Notes: generated from the letters alone by a model not told the origin. Numbered from the stretch's first letter, positions 28,292 to 36,819 are shown. The stretch: DNA of 64,000 nucleotides from Leucobacter sp. cx-42 (GCF_014529985.1 NZ_JACVMU010000011.1:1-64000), one strand, 5' to 3'. Translations and numbers: made by a program.

Positions 28292-29416
28292 TCAGTTTGC
28301 CGCGCGGGCAGCCTTCTGCTTGCCCAGATCGATGAAGACCTGCGTGTTGAACGCGTACGCCTGGCGCACCTCGTCGCACATGCGCTTCTGCTCAGCCTCA
28401 TCGAGGGTGTCACCCAGCGAATCGAGCACCGTGCGGTAGTTGGTCTTGAACTCAGCGAGATCGCCGAGCTCAGCAAAGTTGTAGAACGAGATGCCGCGGC
28501 CGTCATCGAAGCCGTGCTGCTTCGCGACGCGCTTCGCGATCATCTGGCCACCCGACAGATCACCGAGGTAACGCGTGTAGTGGTGCGCGATGATGCCAGC
28601 AGCCCAGCCCTCTTCAGCGATCTCGGTGATACGAGCCGCGTATGCAGCGGTCGCGGGCACTGCCGCGATCTGCTCACGCCAGTCAGCACCAACGAGGAAC
28701 TCAAGGTCTTCCTCAAGAGCGGGAAGACGAACGAGCGCTGCGGGGTGCAGCAGCTCTGCGTCATCACGGGTAGCGAGCTGCGTCGCAGCTGCCTCGAGCG
28801 CTACGTACATGAAGTAGTGCTGGATGACGAGGTCAATGTAGTCCTGCTTCGTGGCGACACCGCGCATGATGTCTTCCATGAAGGTCGCACCCTCGCTGTC
28901 TGAGTGGTCGCCCCACGAGCTCTCGCGGATCACCTGCGAGAACGGCTTCGGGCCGGTGTGCTCAGCTGCTGCGGCGTGCGGGTTGCCGCCGTGTGCGTGC
29001 GGGTTCGCTGCGTGCGGGTTGCCGTGACCGTGGGGGCTTGCGCCGTGGCCGCCGTGGCCGTGGCCGCCGTGCTCGCCGTGCTCGCCGTGCGGGTTCGCAT
29101 CGGCTGCGGGCTTGTGCTCTTCACGAGCGGGAACGCCGAGCGTCTTGCACGCTGCCTGGTACACGAGCACAACATCGCGGCGGATCTGCGGGCGCTCAGT
29201 CAGCGGAGCACTCGGCCATGCAACAGTGATTTCACGAGTGCCCTCGGGGCCCTCGGCACGCCAAATACCGGCATCCTGGTTCAGGTCTGCCATGACACTG
29301 GCAGTTGCATCGGGATAACCGTTCGCGCGTGCGATGAGCAGATTGTCATCGTTGTGGTCGTCATTCATGTGGGCGAGCACTGCGTCAATAACGGCGGCAT
29401 CAAAGTTCTTCACCAC
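28292..29416 (-). CDS. DUF2470-heme oxygenase fusion with histidine-rich linker
   Basis: A 374-residue cytoplasmic protein. The N-terminal DUF2470 domain (about 5-95) has the HMNDDH motif of HugZ/pyridoxamine-oxidase-like heme-binding domains. A linker (about 101-153) holds 14 histidines within 53 residues (for example GEHGEHGGHGHGGH). The C-terminal domain (about 155-370) is a biliverdin-forming heme oxygenase: the proximal-ligand candidate H171 lies in SSWGDH, and the distal helix reads HHYTRYLGDLSGGQMIAK. It opens heme to release iron, CO and biliverdin. The separate parts are common in actinobacteria, the fusion less so. Confidence 0.92.
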   Translation of the reverse strand: MVKNFDAAVIDAVLAHMNDDHNDDNLLIARANGYPDATASVMADLNQDAGIWRAEGPEGTREITVAWPSAPLTERPQIRRDVVLVYQAACKTLGVPAREEHKPAADANPHGEHGEHGGHGHGGHGASPHGHGNPHAANPHAHGGNPHAAAAEHTGPKPFSQVIRESSWGDHSDSEGATFMEDIMRGVATKQDYIDLVIQHYFMYVALEAAATQLATRDDAELLHPAALVRLPALEEDLEFLVGADWREQIAAVPATAAYAARITEIAEEGWAAGIIAHHYTRYLGDLSGGQMIAKRVAKQHGFDDGRGISFYNFAELGDLAEFKTNYRTVLDSLGDTLDEAEQKRMCDEVRQAYAFNTQVFIDLGKQKAARAAN

Positions 29417-29521
29417 ACCATTCTATTAACGACTTGGTGAAAGAGGCCATTTTCACGGGTTACCACTGGTACCACAGAGTAGACTTTCCTCGACTTTGCC
29501 TCGCGCAACCAGTAAGCAGGA

Positions 29522-30790
29522 TTGGCGGTTTTCGTGTTCGCAAGCTTTGCCCGACGCACTCGCGTCGCCACAGTGGGTGCTCTCGCTGTCGTCGCTCTCA
29601 GCCTCACCGCATGCAGCGGTGCTGGCCAGGCCGGCAACGATTCAAACTCCAGCACCGTAAGTGAAGGCCTCGCAGGGAGCTTCGAAAGCGCCGTGCAGAA
29701 CGCACTCGAGAAGAGCGGATCGACGCAGGCCGTTGTCGGCGTCTGGACCTCGGAGGGCGAGTACGTCCAGGGCTTCGGCGAGGGCATCGACGCCGGCGCA
29801 CAGTTCAATGCCGCACAGACCGCAACCCCGTTTGCGTGCGCGATTCTGCTCGAGAAGGTCGCGGCAGGCGAGCTGAAGCTCGACCAGCCGGTCTCTGACG
29901 TGCTCACGCGCCAGGCACACCTCGACGACATCACCTTCGAGCAGCTCTGCACCCAGCGTTCTGGCCTTGCGGACTACAAGAAGGGCTTCGAGCGCGCCAA
30001 CCTGCAGACGCCCGAGCGTAACTTCGCTGAGCAGGAGCTGCTCGCGAACACGTTTGCACGTTCGCCGCTTTCGTGGCCCGGTCTCGACTTCCACGAGTCG
30101 GACGCCAACGCGCTCATCCTGCACCGCGCACTGCGTATCCAGGCAGCGGTTTCGCCGCAGAATCTGTACCAGGACAACCTCTTCGAGGCCACCGGAATGC
30201 GCTCGTCGTACATCCCTGAGTCGACCGAGACCAGCCTCGGCGAAGACAACCTCAGCCCCCTCGCGTACCCCACGAAGGACGGCAAGGCGGTCTGCGATGC
30301 TGAAGACATCTCGCTCTCCGGTGTCAGCACCACGATGATCTCCGGCCCCGGCTCTGCCGTCACCACGGTCACCGACATGAAGCGTTTCTACGACGCCTAC
30401 TTCACCGGCACCTTCGGTGGTCCGAAGCAGGCAAGCCTCACCACGACCACCGAGTCGGCAGCGAACCCCGAGCGCGACAAGGACGGCAACCCGACCGGTG
30501 AGGTTGACGAAGATGGCCCCCAGTGGGGCTTCGGCGTTGAAAAGGTTGGCCCGCTGCTCGGCCACGCAGGCAAGCTTTCCGGCACCATCAGCGCCGCGTA
30601 CCAGGATCCCGAGACGAAGTTCACCGTCGCAGTCGCACTGAACAACTCGACTGCAGGCGCAAGCTTCGCTCGCGCACTCGCGTTCGAACTCGCAGCAATC
30701 GCCGCTGAAAACGGCGCTGCACCCGAAATGGGCTGGACCGCTGAGGCACAGGCAAACGCCATCGCCGAGAAGGCAGTCTGCGCGTCATAA
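29522..30790 (+). CDS. Lipoprotein with degenerate class C beta-lactamase fold
   Basis: A 422-residue secreted lipoprotein: basic start, hydrophobic helix and lipobox LTACSG at about residues 28-33. The rest resembles serine beta-lactamase/DD-peptidase-like proteins; FEQLCTQRSGLADY matches the conserved SGLPDY region and GHAGKLSGT the third motif. However, the nucleophile motif is lost: where SxxK should stand the sequence is QTATPF, and the YxN motif reads HESD. The protein is therefore probably non-catalytic and may bind peptidoglycan or a ligand. The start may be the TTG at 29522 or GTG at 29534. Confidence 0.8.
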   Translation: MAVFVFASFARRTRVATVGALAVVALSLTACSGAGQAGNDSNSSTVSEGLAGSFESAVQNALEKSGSTQAVVGVWTSEGEYVQGFGEGIDAGAQFNAAQTATPFACAILLEKVAAGELKLDQPVSDVLTRQAHLDDITFEQLCTQRSGLADYKKGFERANLQTPERNFAEQELLANTFARSPLSWPGLDFHESDANALILHRALRIQAAVSPQNLYQDNLFEATGMRSSYIPESTETSLGEDNLSPLAYPTKDGKAVCDAEDISLSGVSTTMISGPGSAVTTVTDMKRFYDAYFTGTFGGPKQASLTTTTESAANPERDKDGNPTGEVDEDGPQWGFGVEKVGPLLGHAGKLSGTISAAYQDPETKFTVAVALNNSTAGASFARALAFELAAIAAENGAAPEMGWTAEAQANAIAEKAVCAS

Positions 30791-30860
30791 TTACGACGTC
30801 AGAATGGGCGCCTGCGGGTTCCCATTCTGATACGCTCGTAGGGTTGCGGTAACGCAGCCT

Positions 30861-30931
30861 GGGATCGTCGTCTAATGGTAAGACATCAGCTTCCCAAGCT
30901 GAGAACGCGGGTTCGATTCCCGTCGGTCCCT
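30861..30931 (+). tRNA. tRNA-Gly (anticodon CCC)
   Basis: The acceptor arm GGGATCG pairs with CGGTCCC plus discriminator T. The anticodon stem CAGC/GCTG closes the seven-base loop TTCCCAA with anticodon CCC. The T arm is CGGGTTCGATTCCCG. The CCA end is not encoded. Confidence 0.95.
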
Positions 30932-30937
30932 CTGCTC

Positions 30938-30980
30938 AGGTGGTGGGTCCTCGCTTATGCGGGGCCCACCACCTTTTGTT
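30938..30980 (+). terminator. Terminator of tRNA-Gly
   Basis: AGGTGGTGGG-T-CC-T-CGC pairs with GCG-G-GG-C-CCACCACCT around TTAT and is followed by TTTTGTTTG, a clear rho-independent terminator directly after the tRNA. Confidence 0.88.
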
Positions 30981-31038
30981 TGTGTGTGCTCCGCGCCCGC
31001 ACTCGCACTCGCGCCCGCTTTTCCCTCAATATGCTTTC

Positions 31039-31102
31039 TGCCGTAAATATGCAGAAATCGGCCTCAAACAACATATTGGCGGCCGATTACATATCTACGG
31101 CA
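31039..31102. repeat. Palindromic repeat family II, short copy
   Basis: Terminal arms TGCCGTAAATATG (31039-31051) and CATATCTACGGCA (31090-31102) match at 12 of 13 positions; inner arms AATCGGCC and GGCCGATT are perfect. The right half (CAAACAACATATTG and onwards) is shared with the copies at 35491 and 36698, but the left interior is shorter. The element lies between the tRNA-Gly terminator and the response regulator gene. Confidence 0.8.
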
Positions 31103-31108
31103 AATCGT

Positions 31109-31132
31109 GGTCGTGATAGCGGTCGTGATAGC
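31109..31132. repeat. 12 bp tandem repeat, two copies
   Basis: GGTCGTGATAGC occurs twice back to back, right after the palindromic repeat. Confidence 0.6.
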
Positions 31133-31156
31133 GGCACCGACGCCTGACCAAAACCC

Positions 31157-31831
31157 CTACAGCAGTCGCCGCGACAGTGCCCACGCAGTCAACTCATGCC
31201 GGTTCGACAGCTGCAGCTTGCGCAGCACATTGGAGACGTGGGTTTCCACCGTCTTCACCGACAGGAAGAGCTCAGCGGCCACCTCCTTGTACGCATAGCC
31301 ACGGGCAATCATGCGCATGACTTCTTGCTCGCGGGCAGACAGCCGGTCGAGCTCATCGTCAGCCGCGGCAGTCTCGCCGCCACCAGCGCCAAAGGCGTCG
31401 AGCACGAACCCGGCCAGGCGTGGCGAGAAGACCGCGTCACCACCATGCACGCGCACCGCGGCCGCCGTAACTTCCGCACCCGATGACGTCTTGGTCAGGT
31501 ACCCACGAGCACCGGCGCGGATCACGGTCACCACGTCATCAGCAGCATCCGAGACGCTGAGCGCGAGTGCACGAGCCGTGGCACCGGCCGGAGTGCCTGC
31601 GATCCGCTGGAGCACCTCAGCCCCGCCACCGCCAGCACCGCCGGGCAAGTGCACGTCAAGCAGCACCACGTCTGGCAGCGTCTCGGCGATCACGGAGACG
31701 GCCTCATCGACGGTCGCCGCCTCACCCACGACATCGAGTTCCGGGCCGAGCTCTGCGCGCAGTCCGGTGCGGAAGATCTGGTGGTCATCCACGATCACGA
31801 CGCGGATTGGCGCACTCTGCACCTCAGTCAT
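31157..31831 (-). CDS. NarL/LuxR-type response regulator (PspC system)
   Basis: A 224-residue regulator. The receiver domain shows VVIVDDHQIFRTGL and the phospho-acceptor in VVLLDVHLPGGAGG; Lys is in YLTKTSSG. The C-terminal HTH reads LSAREQEVMRMIARGYAYKE and VKTVETHVSNVLRKL. Its start overlaps the stop of the PspC-type kinase gene by 8 bp, so the two proteins are a pair. The targets likely include the divergent PspC/toast-rack gene at 33323. Confidence 0.95.
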   Translation of the reverse strand: MTEVQSAPIRVVIVDDHQIFRTGLRAELGPELDVVGEAATVDEAVSVIAETLPDVVLLDVHLPGGAGGGGAEVLQRIAGTPAGATARALALSVSDAADDVVTVIRAGARGYLTKTSSGAEVTAAAVRVHGGDAVFSPRLAGFVLDAFGAGGGETAAADDELDRLSAREQEVMRMIARGYAYKEVAAELFLSVKTVETHVSNVLRKLQLSNRHELTAWALSRRLL

Positions 31832-33209
31832 TCGGGGTTCCTTCCGGAGAGTCTGGGGCTGTGGCGGCAGGGGCCACCCGTGGGATGTTCAGTCGCACTG
31901 ACGTGCCGCCGCTGGGGCCTGGGACGATCCGCGCCCCGCCACCGGCGCGCTCCATGCGACCGAGGATCGATTCGCGCACCCCCATACGGCCGTCTGGCAG
32001 ATTGGAGAGGTCAAGACCGGGGCCGCGATCGGCGATATCGATGCGGATCGTGTCCGCGGTCGCTTCGAGGTACACCGTCACGTCACCGCCAGCGTGGCGT
32101 GCTGCGTTGAGCATCGCTTCGCGAGCCGCGGCGATGATCGGTTCGGGGGCAATGCCCGCGGATCCCACTTCGACCACCTCGAACCGCACCGCGTGCTCCG
32201 CTTCGAGTGCGGCGGCGTGGGCGCGCAGCTCCTCTCCGGCGAGCTCACGCTCGCGCGCGGCAGCACCGTCGCCAGCGCGGAACAGCCACTCACGGAGTTC
32301 GCGTTCTTGGCCGCGGGCGATCCGCGCGACTTCACTGCCGGGGGCGGATCGCTGCTGGATCAGTGCGAGCGTCTGCAGCACCGAGTCGTGCAGGTGGGCT
32401 GCGATTTCGGAGCGTTCCTCCTCGCGGGCACGGGCCGACCGCTCGGCAACGAGCTCACGGTTCATGCGGAGCAGCCACGGCGCAATTGCGAGCGCGACGC
32501 CAGCGAGCACCGCAAATGCGGCACCAATGACAGTGAGCGCGCTCGGCTCACGAGCGGTGACGAAGAACATGAGAACGCCCGCGGCAACGAGCGCCAGCGC
32601 GCCAAGCACGCGAGGCACCATGTTGCGCTCGGGGTTGCGACGATCGGCGAACTGCCACCAGGTCAGCCCGACGCCAACGAGCACTGCGAGCGCAGGCAGG
32701 ATGAACGTCAGGTCAAAGCGCACGCCAGCGCGGTCAAGCACGAGTGCGATGCCGGCGATGAGGAATCCGGCGCCAAGGAGGAGCTCGGCGACCGGCCAGC
32801 GGGTGAAGCGTGCCGGGTGGGCTGCGGGATCTGCGGCTTCCGGGGTGTCTCGGGGTGGAGTGCTCGGCGCGGCGGGGTCGGGTGCACCTGGGCCGAGCGC
32901 AGTCGCGGCAGGCGCAGCCGGGGTGGCAGGTTCGTCAGCCTGATTGTCTGGGATCCCGGACGAGGCAGCTGGCGCGGCTGGCCTCGTCAGCGCCCGACGC
33001 AACGGCACGACAGCGTCCGTCTCTCCCGCAGGCGGCACCGTTACCCACAGCCAGACGTACAGCAGAGGCCCGGCGCCTGCGGCGAGCGCGAGGACGGCGA
33101 ATGCGATCCGTACCCACGTCACCGGCACCGCGAGGTGCGCGGCGAGGCCCGCGCAGACGCCCGCGAGAATGCGGTCGTCTGTCGCGCGCACGAGCGGGGG
33201 TCGGTTCAT
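31824..33209 (-). CDS. Sensor histidine kinase with N-terminal PspC domain
   Basis: A 461-residue membrane kinase. Residues about 1-60 are a PspC domain (ATDDRILAGVCAGLAAHLAV, then a membrane helix), the envelope-stress sensor fold. A proline/alanine-rich linker leads to further helices (about 135-255). The phospho-acceptor His is in EIAAHLHDSVLQTLALIQ, and the HATPase N box reads AAREAMLNAARHAGG with a DRGPGL G1 box. I use the ATG at 33209 because the PspC domain begins right there. It is divergent from the PspC membrane protein, in an arrangement recalling LiaFSR. Confidence 0.93.
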   Translation of the reverse strand: MNRPPLVRATDDRILAGVCAGLAAHLAVPVTWVRIAFAVLALAAGAGPLLYVWLWVTVPPAGETDAVVPLRRALTRPAAPAASSGIPDNQADEPATPAAPAATALGPGAPDPAAPSTPPRDTPEAADPAAHPARFTRWPVAELLLGAGFLIAGIALVLDRAGVRFDLTFILPALAVLVGVGLTWWQFADRRNPERNMVPRVLGALALVAAGVLMFFVTAREPSALTVIGAAFAVLAGVALAIAPWLLRMNRELVAERSARAREEERSEIAAHLHDSVLQTLALIQQRSAPGSEVARIARGQERELREWLFRAGDGAAARERELAGEELRAHAAALEAEHAVRFEVVEVGSAGIAPEPIIAAAREAMLNAARHAGGDVTVYLEATADTIRIDIADRGPGLDLSNLPDGRMGVRESILGRMERAGGGARIVPGPSGGTSVRLNIPRVAPAATAPDSPEGTPND

Positions 33210-33322
33210 GGTTCTATCAAAGCAGCCAACAGGGGCAATCTGCACCCTCAGGGGCAAGGATCAGGGGTCGCTCAGGGGAAACCCCGATGGCAAGCTTCGC
33301 CGCCGTCCAGCAAACTCGAAGT

Positions 33323-35113
33323 ATGAACACCACACCCGAACCGACTCAGAACGGCAATGCCCCCTTCGGCACCCCGTTCTTCACGTGGCTGCGTGGACTC
33401 GGCATCACCCGCGGCAGCGATCGCTGGTTCGCCGGCGTTGCCGGTGGCCTTGCGGCGAAAGCAGGCATTGATCCGCTCATCGTGCGCGGCATCTTCATCG
33501 TTCTCGCGGTCCTCGGTGGCCCCGGCCTGCTGCTGTACCTCGCGGGCTGGCTCCTGCTGCCGGATACCAGCGGACGCATTCACCTGGAGGAACTGTTCCG
33601 GGGGCGAGCGTCGGCCGGGGTCACCACCGCCGCAATAATTATTGCGGTCGTTGTGGTGATTCCGGCGATCTTCGGAATTATTGCGCCCGGCGTTTCCAGC
33701 CCGCTCAGCGTCTGGAATTGGGGCTGGGGTTGGGGCACGTGGATGCTCCCGCACTGGCTGCAAGTACTCTTCTCCATCGGCCTGTGGCTCGCAATCGTGG
33801 GCGGTGCCGTGTGGTGGGTCAGCCGTGTCGCGCTGAAGCGCGGCCGTAAGCAGAATGCCGCGGGCACGAGTGATCCGGCGCCTGCCGCAGCTACTGACCC
33901 GGCTGCCGCTGCAGCCGCTACACCGGCCACAGCTGGCGCAGCACCTTCAACGGCTTCCTTCGCAGGACCGGCTGAGTCCACTACGACCGCGGGCGGATCC
34001 GCCCCCACGTCAGACGCCTCCGACTCGAGCGCGGGTACTCCCGAGCCCACCTGGGAGCAGCGACTCAACGGCTGGGAGAAGAACGTCTCAGACTGGGGCG
34101 ACCGCACGAGCGAGAAGGCTTCGAAGTGGGGCGACGATGTCAGCCGCAAGGCTGATGCCTGGAGCGCGCAGTACGCCGCGCACCACGACGCTCGCAAGTT
34201 GGGTGCGGGTCATGTGATCATCACCCTCGCACTTGCGCTGCTCGCTGCTGGATCCTGCGCGATCTGGGCGCTCACGTTTGATGCCCGCCTGCCGTTCGCA
34301 TCTGGTGTCCCTGCTTCGCTCATTGCGGGCATCACTGGCGCGCTTGTTGTGCTGGCGGTGTCACTGATTGTGGCCGGTATCCGCGGGCGAAGCACCGGCA
34401 TTGTCGGCTTCCTCTCTACTGTCGGCGTCATTGCGCTCCTCATCACCGCAGTGTTCCCCTGGGGGTCCCGTTTCCAGCCGTTCGGCAACATGTATGTCCC
34501 GGCCGGACAGGCGCCCGGTGCCGTGGTCGTCGCGGGTGACATGGATCTCGATCTCACGAACCTGCAACCCAATGATGGCGATCTCACCGCATGGCTCGGG
34601 GCCGGTCGCGTGAATGTGTCTCTCCCGATCGAGACACCAGCGGTAATCACACTGCGTGTACTCGCTGGCAACATCGAAGAGCCCGGGGCCGCTGGCGCTC
34701 GCACCGCTGGCCCGCTGCTGAGTCGAACCATCGAAGTCAACGGCGCTGACCACTCAGGGCACGGCAGTGGGAGCGTTGCACACCGGAGCGCGGATCTCCC
34801 CCACATCACCGTCTACGTGCTGGCAGGAAACATCCGTGTTTTCCATCAAATAGCGAGCACTGACAGTTCCTCGACTAGCGGATCAAAGACGGACGATGCT
34901 GGAAAGTCTCAGGCCGAGCTAGCCGAGAAAGCTGAGCAGCAAGCCGCGGCCGAAGCGGAAGCAAAGGCCGCCCGTATCAGGGAGCAGCTTGACCATGTAC
35001 AGTGGCAGCTCACCGAGCCAGGCCTCTCGGCCAAGGACCGTACCGACCTCGAAGCTCGCGAGACTGAACTCGAGAGCCAACTCGACCGCGCGAAGCAGGA
35101 GGTCAACCGATGA
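33323..35113 (+). CDS. PspC-domain membrane protein with C-terminal toast-rack (LiaF-like) domain and coiled coil
   Basis: A 596-residue protein. An N-terminal PspC domain (about 20-80: DRWFAGVAGGLAAKAGIDPL) precedes several membrane helices, a low-complexity Ala/Pro/Thr stretch and a Trp/Lys-rich segment (NGWEKNVSDWGDRTSEKASK). More helices follow, then a beta-rich region (GAVVVAGDMDLDLTNLQP, LAGNIEEP, YVLAGNIRVFH) like the toast-rack domain of LiaF-type proteins, and a C-terminal coiled coil (KAEQQAAAEAEAKAARIREQ). The ATG at 33323 was chosen by homology to PspC; the frame runs open much further upstream through the divergent gene. It is likely a partner or target of the PspC kinase. Confidence 0.85.
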   Translation: MNTTPEPTQNGNAPFGTPFFTWLRGLGITRGSDRWFAGVAGGLAAKAGIDPLIVRGIFIVLAVLGGPGLLLYLAGWLLLPDTSGRIHLEELFRGRASAGVTTAAIIIAVVVVIPAIFGIIAPGVSSPLSVWNWGWGWGTWMLPHWLQVLFSIGLWLAIVGGAVWWVSRVALKRGRKQNAAGTSDPAPAAATDPAAAAAATPATAGAAPSTASFAGPAESTTTAGGSAPTSDASDSSAGTPEPTWEQRLNGWEKNVSDWGDRTSEKASKWGDDVSRKADAWSAQYAAHHDARKLGAGHVIITLALALLAAGSCAIWALTFDARLPFASGVPASLIAGITGALVVLAVSLIVAGIRGRSTGIVGFLSTVGVIALLITAVFPWGSRFQPFGNMYVPAGQAPGAVVVAGDMDLDLTNLQPNDGDLTAWLGAGRVNVSLPIETPAVITLRVLAGNIEEPGAAGARTAGPLLSRTIEVNGADHSGHGSGSVAHRSADLPHITVYVLAGNIRVFHQIASTDSSSTSGSKTDDAGKSQAELAEKAEQQAAAEAEAKAARIREQLDHVQWQLTEPGLSAKDRTDLEARETELESQLDRAKQEVNR

Positions 35114-35466
35114 GCAGTTCAGAAGAGACTCGCCCTGAAACCGGAGCGGAGCCGTCAGTGCAACCTGCGACTACTCCACTATTTCCGACGACTCCGATCG
35201 AGGCGGCGCAGCCCGTTCCGCCGACGCAGCCCGTCCCGCCGCTGCAGTCAGCGCAGCCAGCGCAGGATGCCCATCGCACAGGGCCACGAACCGGTCCCAT
35301 CATCTGGGGTGCCCTGATTCTCGCGTTCTGCGCCTACGTCGGCCAGAAGGCGTTTGGCACAGGTAGCCTCGACGCGATCACCTGGATCACCATCACCACG
35401 ATTGGGCTTGGCACGCTACTCCTGCTTGTCGGCATCACCGTCGTGGTGCGAGGGCGTCGCACGTAG
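35110..35466 (+). CDS. Small membrane protein of unknown function
   Basis: A 118-residue protein that I do not recognise. The first 65 residues are rich in Pro, Thr and Gln with repeated PxQPVPP units. Two membrane helices follow (GPIIWGALILAFCAYVGQKA and TIGLGTLLLLVGITVVV), ending in a basic tail. Its start overlaps the stop of the PspC protein gene (ATGA), so it is co-translated with it and probably works in the same membrane module. Confidence 0.75.
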   Translation: MSSSEETRPETGAEPSVQPATTPLFPTTPIEAAQPVPPTQPVPPLQSAQPAQDAHRTGPRTGPIIWGALILAFCAYVGQKAFGTGSLDAITWITITTIGLGTLLLLVGITVVVRGRRT

Positions 35467-35490
35467 CGCCGGCCCAGTCTAGCCCGCTGT

Positions 35491-35572
35491 TGCCGTAGAT
35501 CTGCTTTCCGCTCTAGATCTGGTGTTTGGACGCCCAAACAACATATTGACGGCCGATTGCATATCTACGGCA
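35491..35572. repeat. Palindromic repeat family II, full copy 1
   Basis: An 82 bp element bounded by TGCCGTAGATCTG (35491-35503) and CATATCTACGGCA (35560-35572). It includes an internal hairpin GTTTGG-ACGC-CCAAAC. The right half is almost identical to the copy ending at 36780 (differences at two positions), and the two copies have the same orientation. Confidence 0.85.
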
Positions 35573-35756
35573 AATGCGGCAAGTGACAATCGCAATAGGC
35601 CACTAGCCCAGGGCAAAGCCGGGCGCATGCCCGGCTGCGGCAGCACCGTACAGCCCCACTACGTCGTGGAGGCTCAACACGGTGCTGCCGCGGCCTGCCA
35701 CCGGCAGACCTTGGCCCGAGCGGATTCGCTTTCAGATCAACTGGCCTAAGTGTGCA
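35573..35756. other. Gene-free gap with two further inverted repeats
   Basis: No gene is visible. AGCCGGGC-GCAT-GCCCGGCT (35617-35636) is a perfect 8 bp hairpin. GGCAGCACCGT (35639-35649) and ACGGTGCTGCC (35679-35689) form a perfect 11 bp inverted repeat. Either could terminate transcription of the nuclease-like gene ending at 35757. Confidence 0.6.
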
Positions 35757-36578
35757 TCAGCGTTTGGTATGCAGCCCCGCCCGGATTGCCGTCATGATCA
35801 TTTCTTGGGCTTCTGGCCAGTCATGCATGACCTGGGCATAGCCGAATCTCAGCACGGTGTATCCCAACGTCGCCAGTACTGCATCGTGAGTGTTGTCTTT
35901 GTTTCGCTGCACACCAACATGCGTGCCTCCGTCGATCTGCAGAATCAGACGCTCGCCCAAGAGAAAATCCACTCGTCGCCCTTCGATCCAGGTCTGAGTT
36001 CGGAGCCGAACCGGCAGCCACTTCAGTCTGAGCCGCACGTACGTTTCTAGTCCCGAGTCCGCGAAGCGGTCAGTGTCTCTGAGCACCCGTCTTGCTCGGC
36101 CACCAAGTGCGGTACTTTCCAGCTGACCTCTGGTCACGAGCTGTTTGTTCAATGCGGAGTCCCAAGTCGCAACCGCGTCCTCGTGAGGCTGGCACCGAGC
36201 AACATGTGACAGCACGTTAATGATCGAGTCTTCGAGCGCGTATGGCACCCGAGGTTCAACCGGTTTCCAGTAGTGGAGGCAGATTCCCTCTTCGCGCAGT
36301 TCACTCCCAGGCCTGGGCACAGCAAAGTGGCGCTGACCACTCTCACGAACCCACAGCCCCAGCCGCTCTGCTTGGGTGACGCAGCTCAGCGTGAGTCGCG
36401 CTTTGGCTGCGTGCACACGTGCTGGATCGGCGCTTGGCACGGCCACCCAACCACGACCAATTCGGAGCAGCGATCCACGTTTGACCGCCTGGTCGATGGC
36501 GTACTTACTCAGACCTGCCTCACGCAACGCGTTTGTGCGGATCACCCCATGTGCTTCTTCCAAGCGCTGCCGATACAT
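35757..36578 (-). CDS. AbiEi-like HTH plus DUF559 (Vsr-like) endonuclease-domain protein
   Basis: A 273-residue protein. The N-terminus (about 8-50: HGVIRTNALREAGLSKYAID, SLLRIGRGWVAVP) resembles the winged helix of type IV antitoxins (AbiEi). The C-terminal domain (about 190-265) is DUF559/Vsr-like with RRVDFLLGERLILQIDGGTH and LGYTVLRFGYAQVMHDW, a PD-(D/E)xK fold; the usual glutamate in this motif is a glutamine (LQID). The G+C content looks lower than that of its neighbours. It sits alone between two copies of palindromic repeat family II, a position that suggests a mobile or recently acquired unit. Cleavage activity is not assured. Confidence 0.8.
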   Translation of the reverse strand: MYRQRLEEAHGVIRTNALREAGLSKYAIDQAVKRGSLLRIGRGWVAVPSADPARVHAAKARLTLSCVTQAERLGLWVRESGQRHFAVPRPGSELREEGICLHYWKPVEPRVPYALEDSIINVLSHVARCQPHEDAVATWDSALNKQLVTRGQLESTALGGRARRVLRDTDRFADSGLETYVRLRLKWLPVRLRTQTWIEGRRVDFLLGERLILQIDGGTHVGVQRNKDNTHDAVLATLGYTVLRFGYAQVMHDWPEAQEMIMTAIRAGLHTKR

Positions 36579-36697
36579 TTACCCACAATTGCATCGCGTG
36601 AGTTCCACCGCCCGGCAAATACTGGAGATGTGGAAGACTCACCCGGGTCTTCGCGCAATGTGCCCTTGTGCACAACGCAAAGCAAGGCTCAGCACGT

Positions 36698-36780
36698 CGC
36701 CGTAGATCTGTAATCTGCCCAAAAACTGGTGTTTGGACGCCCAAACAACATATTGATGGCCGATCGCATATCTACGGCAA
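36698..36780. repeat. Palindromic repeat family II, full copy 2
   Basis: An 83 bp element with left arm GCCGTAGATCTG (36699-36710), internal hairpin GTTTGG-ACGC-CCAAAC, and right arm CATATCTACGGCA (36767-36779). It lies just upstream of the nuclease-like gene start region and repeats the element at 35491 in the same orientation. Confidence 0.85.
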
Positions 36781-36819
36781 ACGCAGCCGAAGCGCAGCCA
36801 GCCGCAGCCGCACCAACCT

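Noticed and set aside
30938..31132. Possible CRISPR-like repeats after tRNA-Gly
   Set aside because: The repeats are a terminator, one palindromic element and a 12 bp tandem pair; there are no regular spacers and no cas genes.
32810..33322. Upstream extension of the PspC/toast-rack protein
   Set aside because: The extra 171 codons are antisense to the divergent PspC kinase and include its promoter region; the PspC domain begins right after the ATG at 33323.
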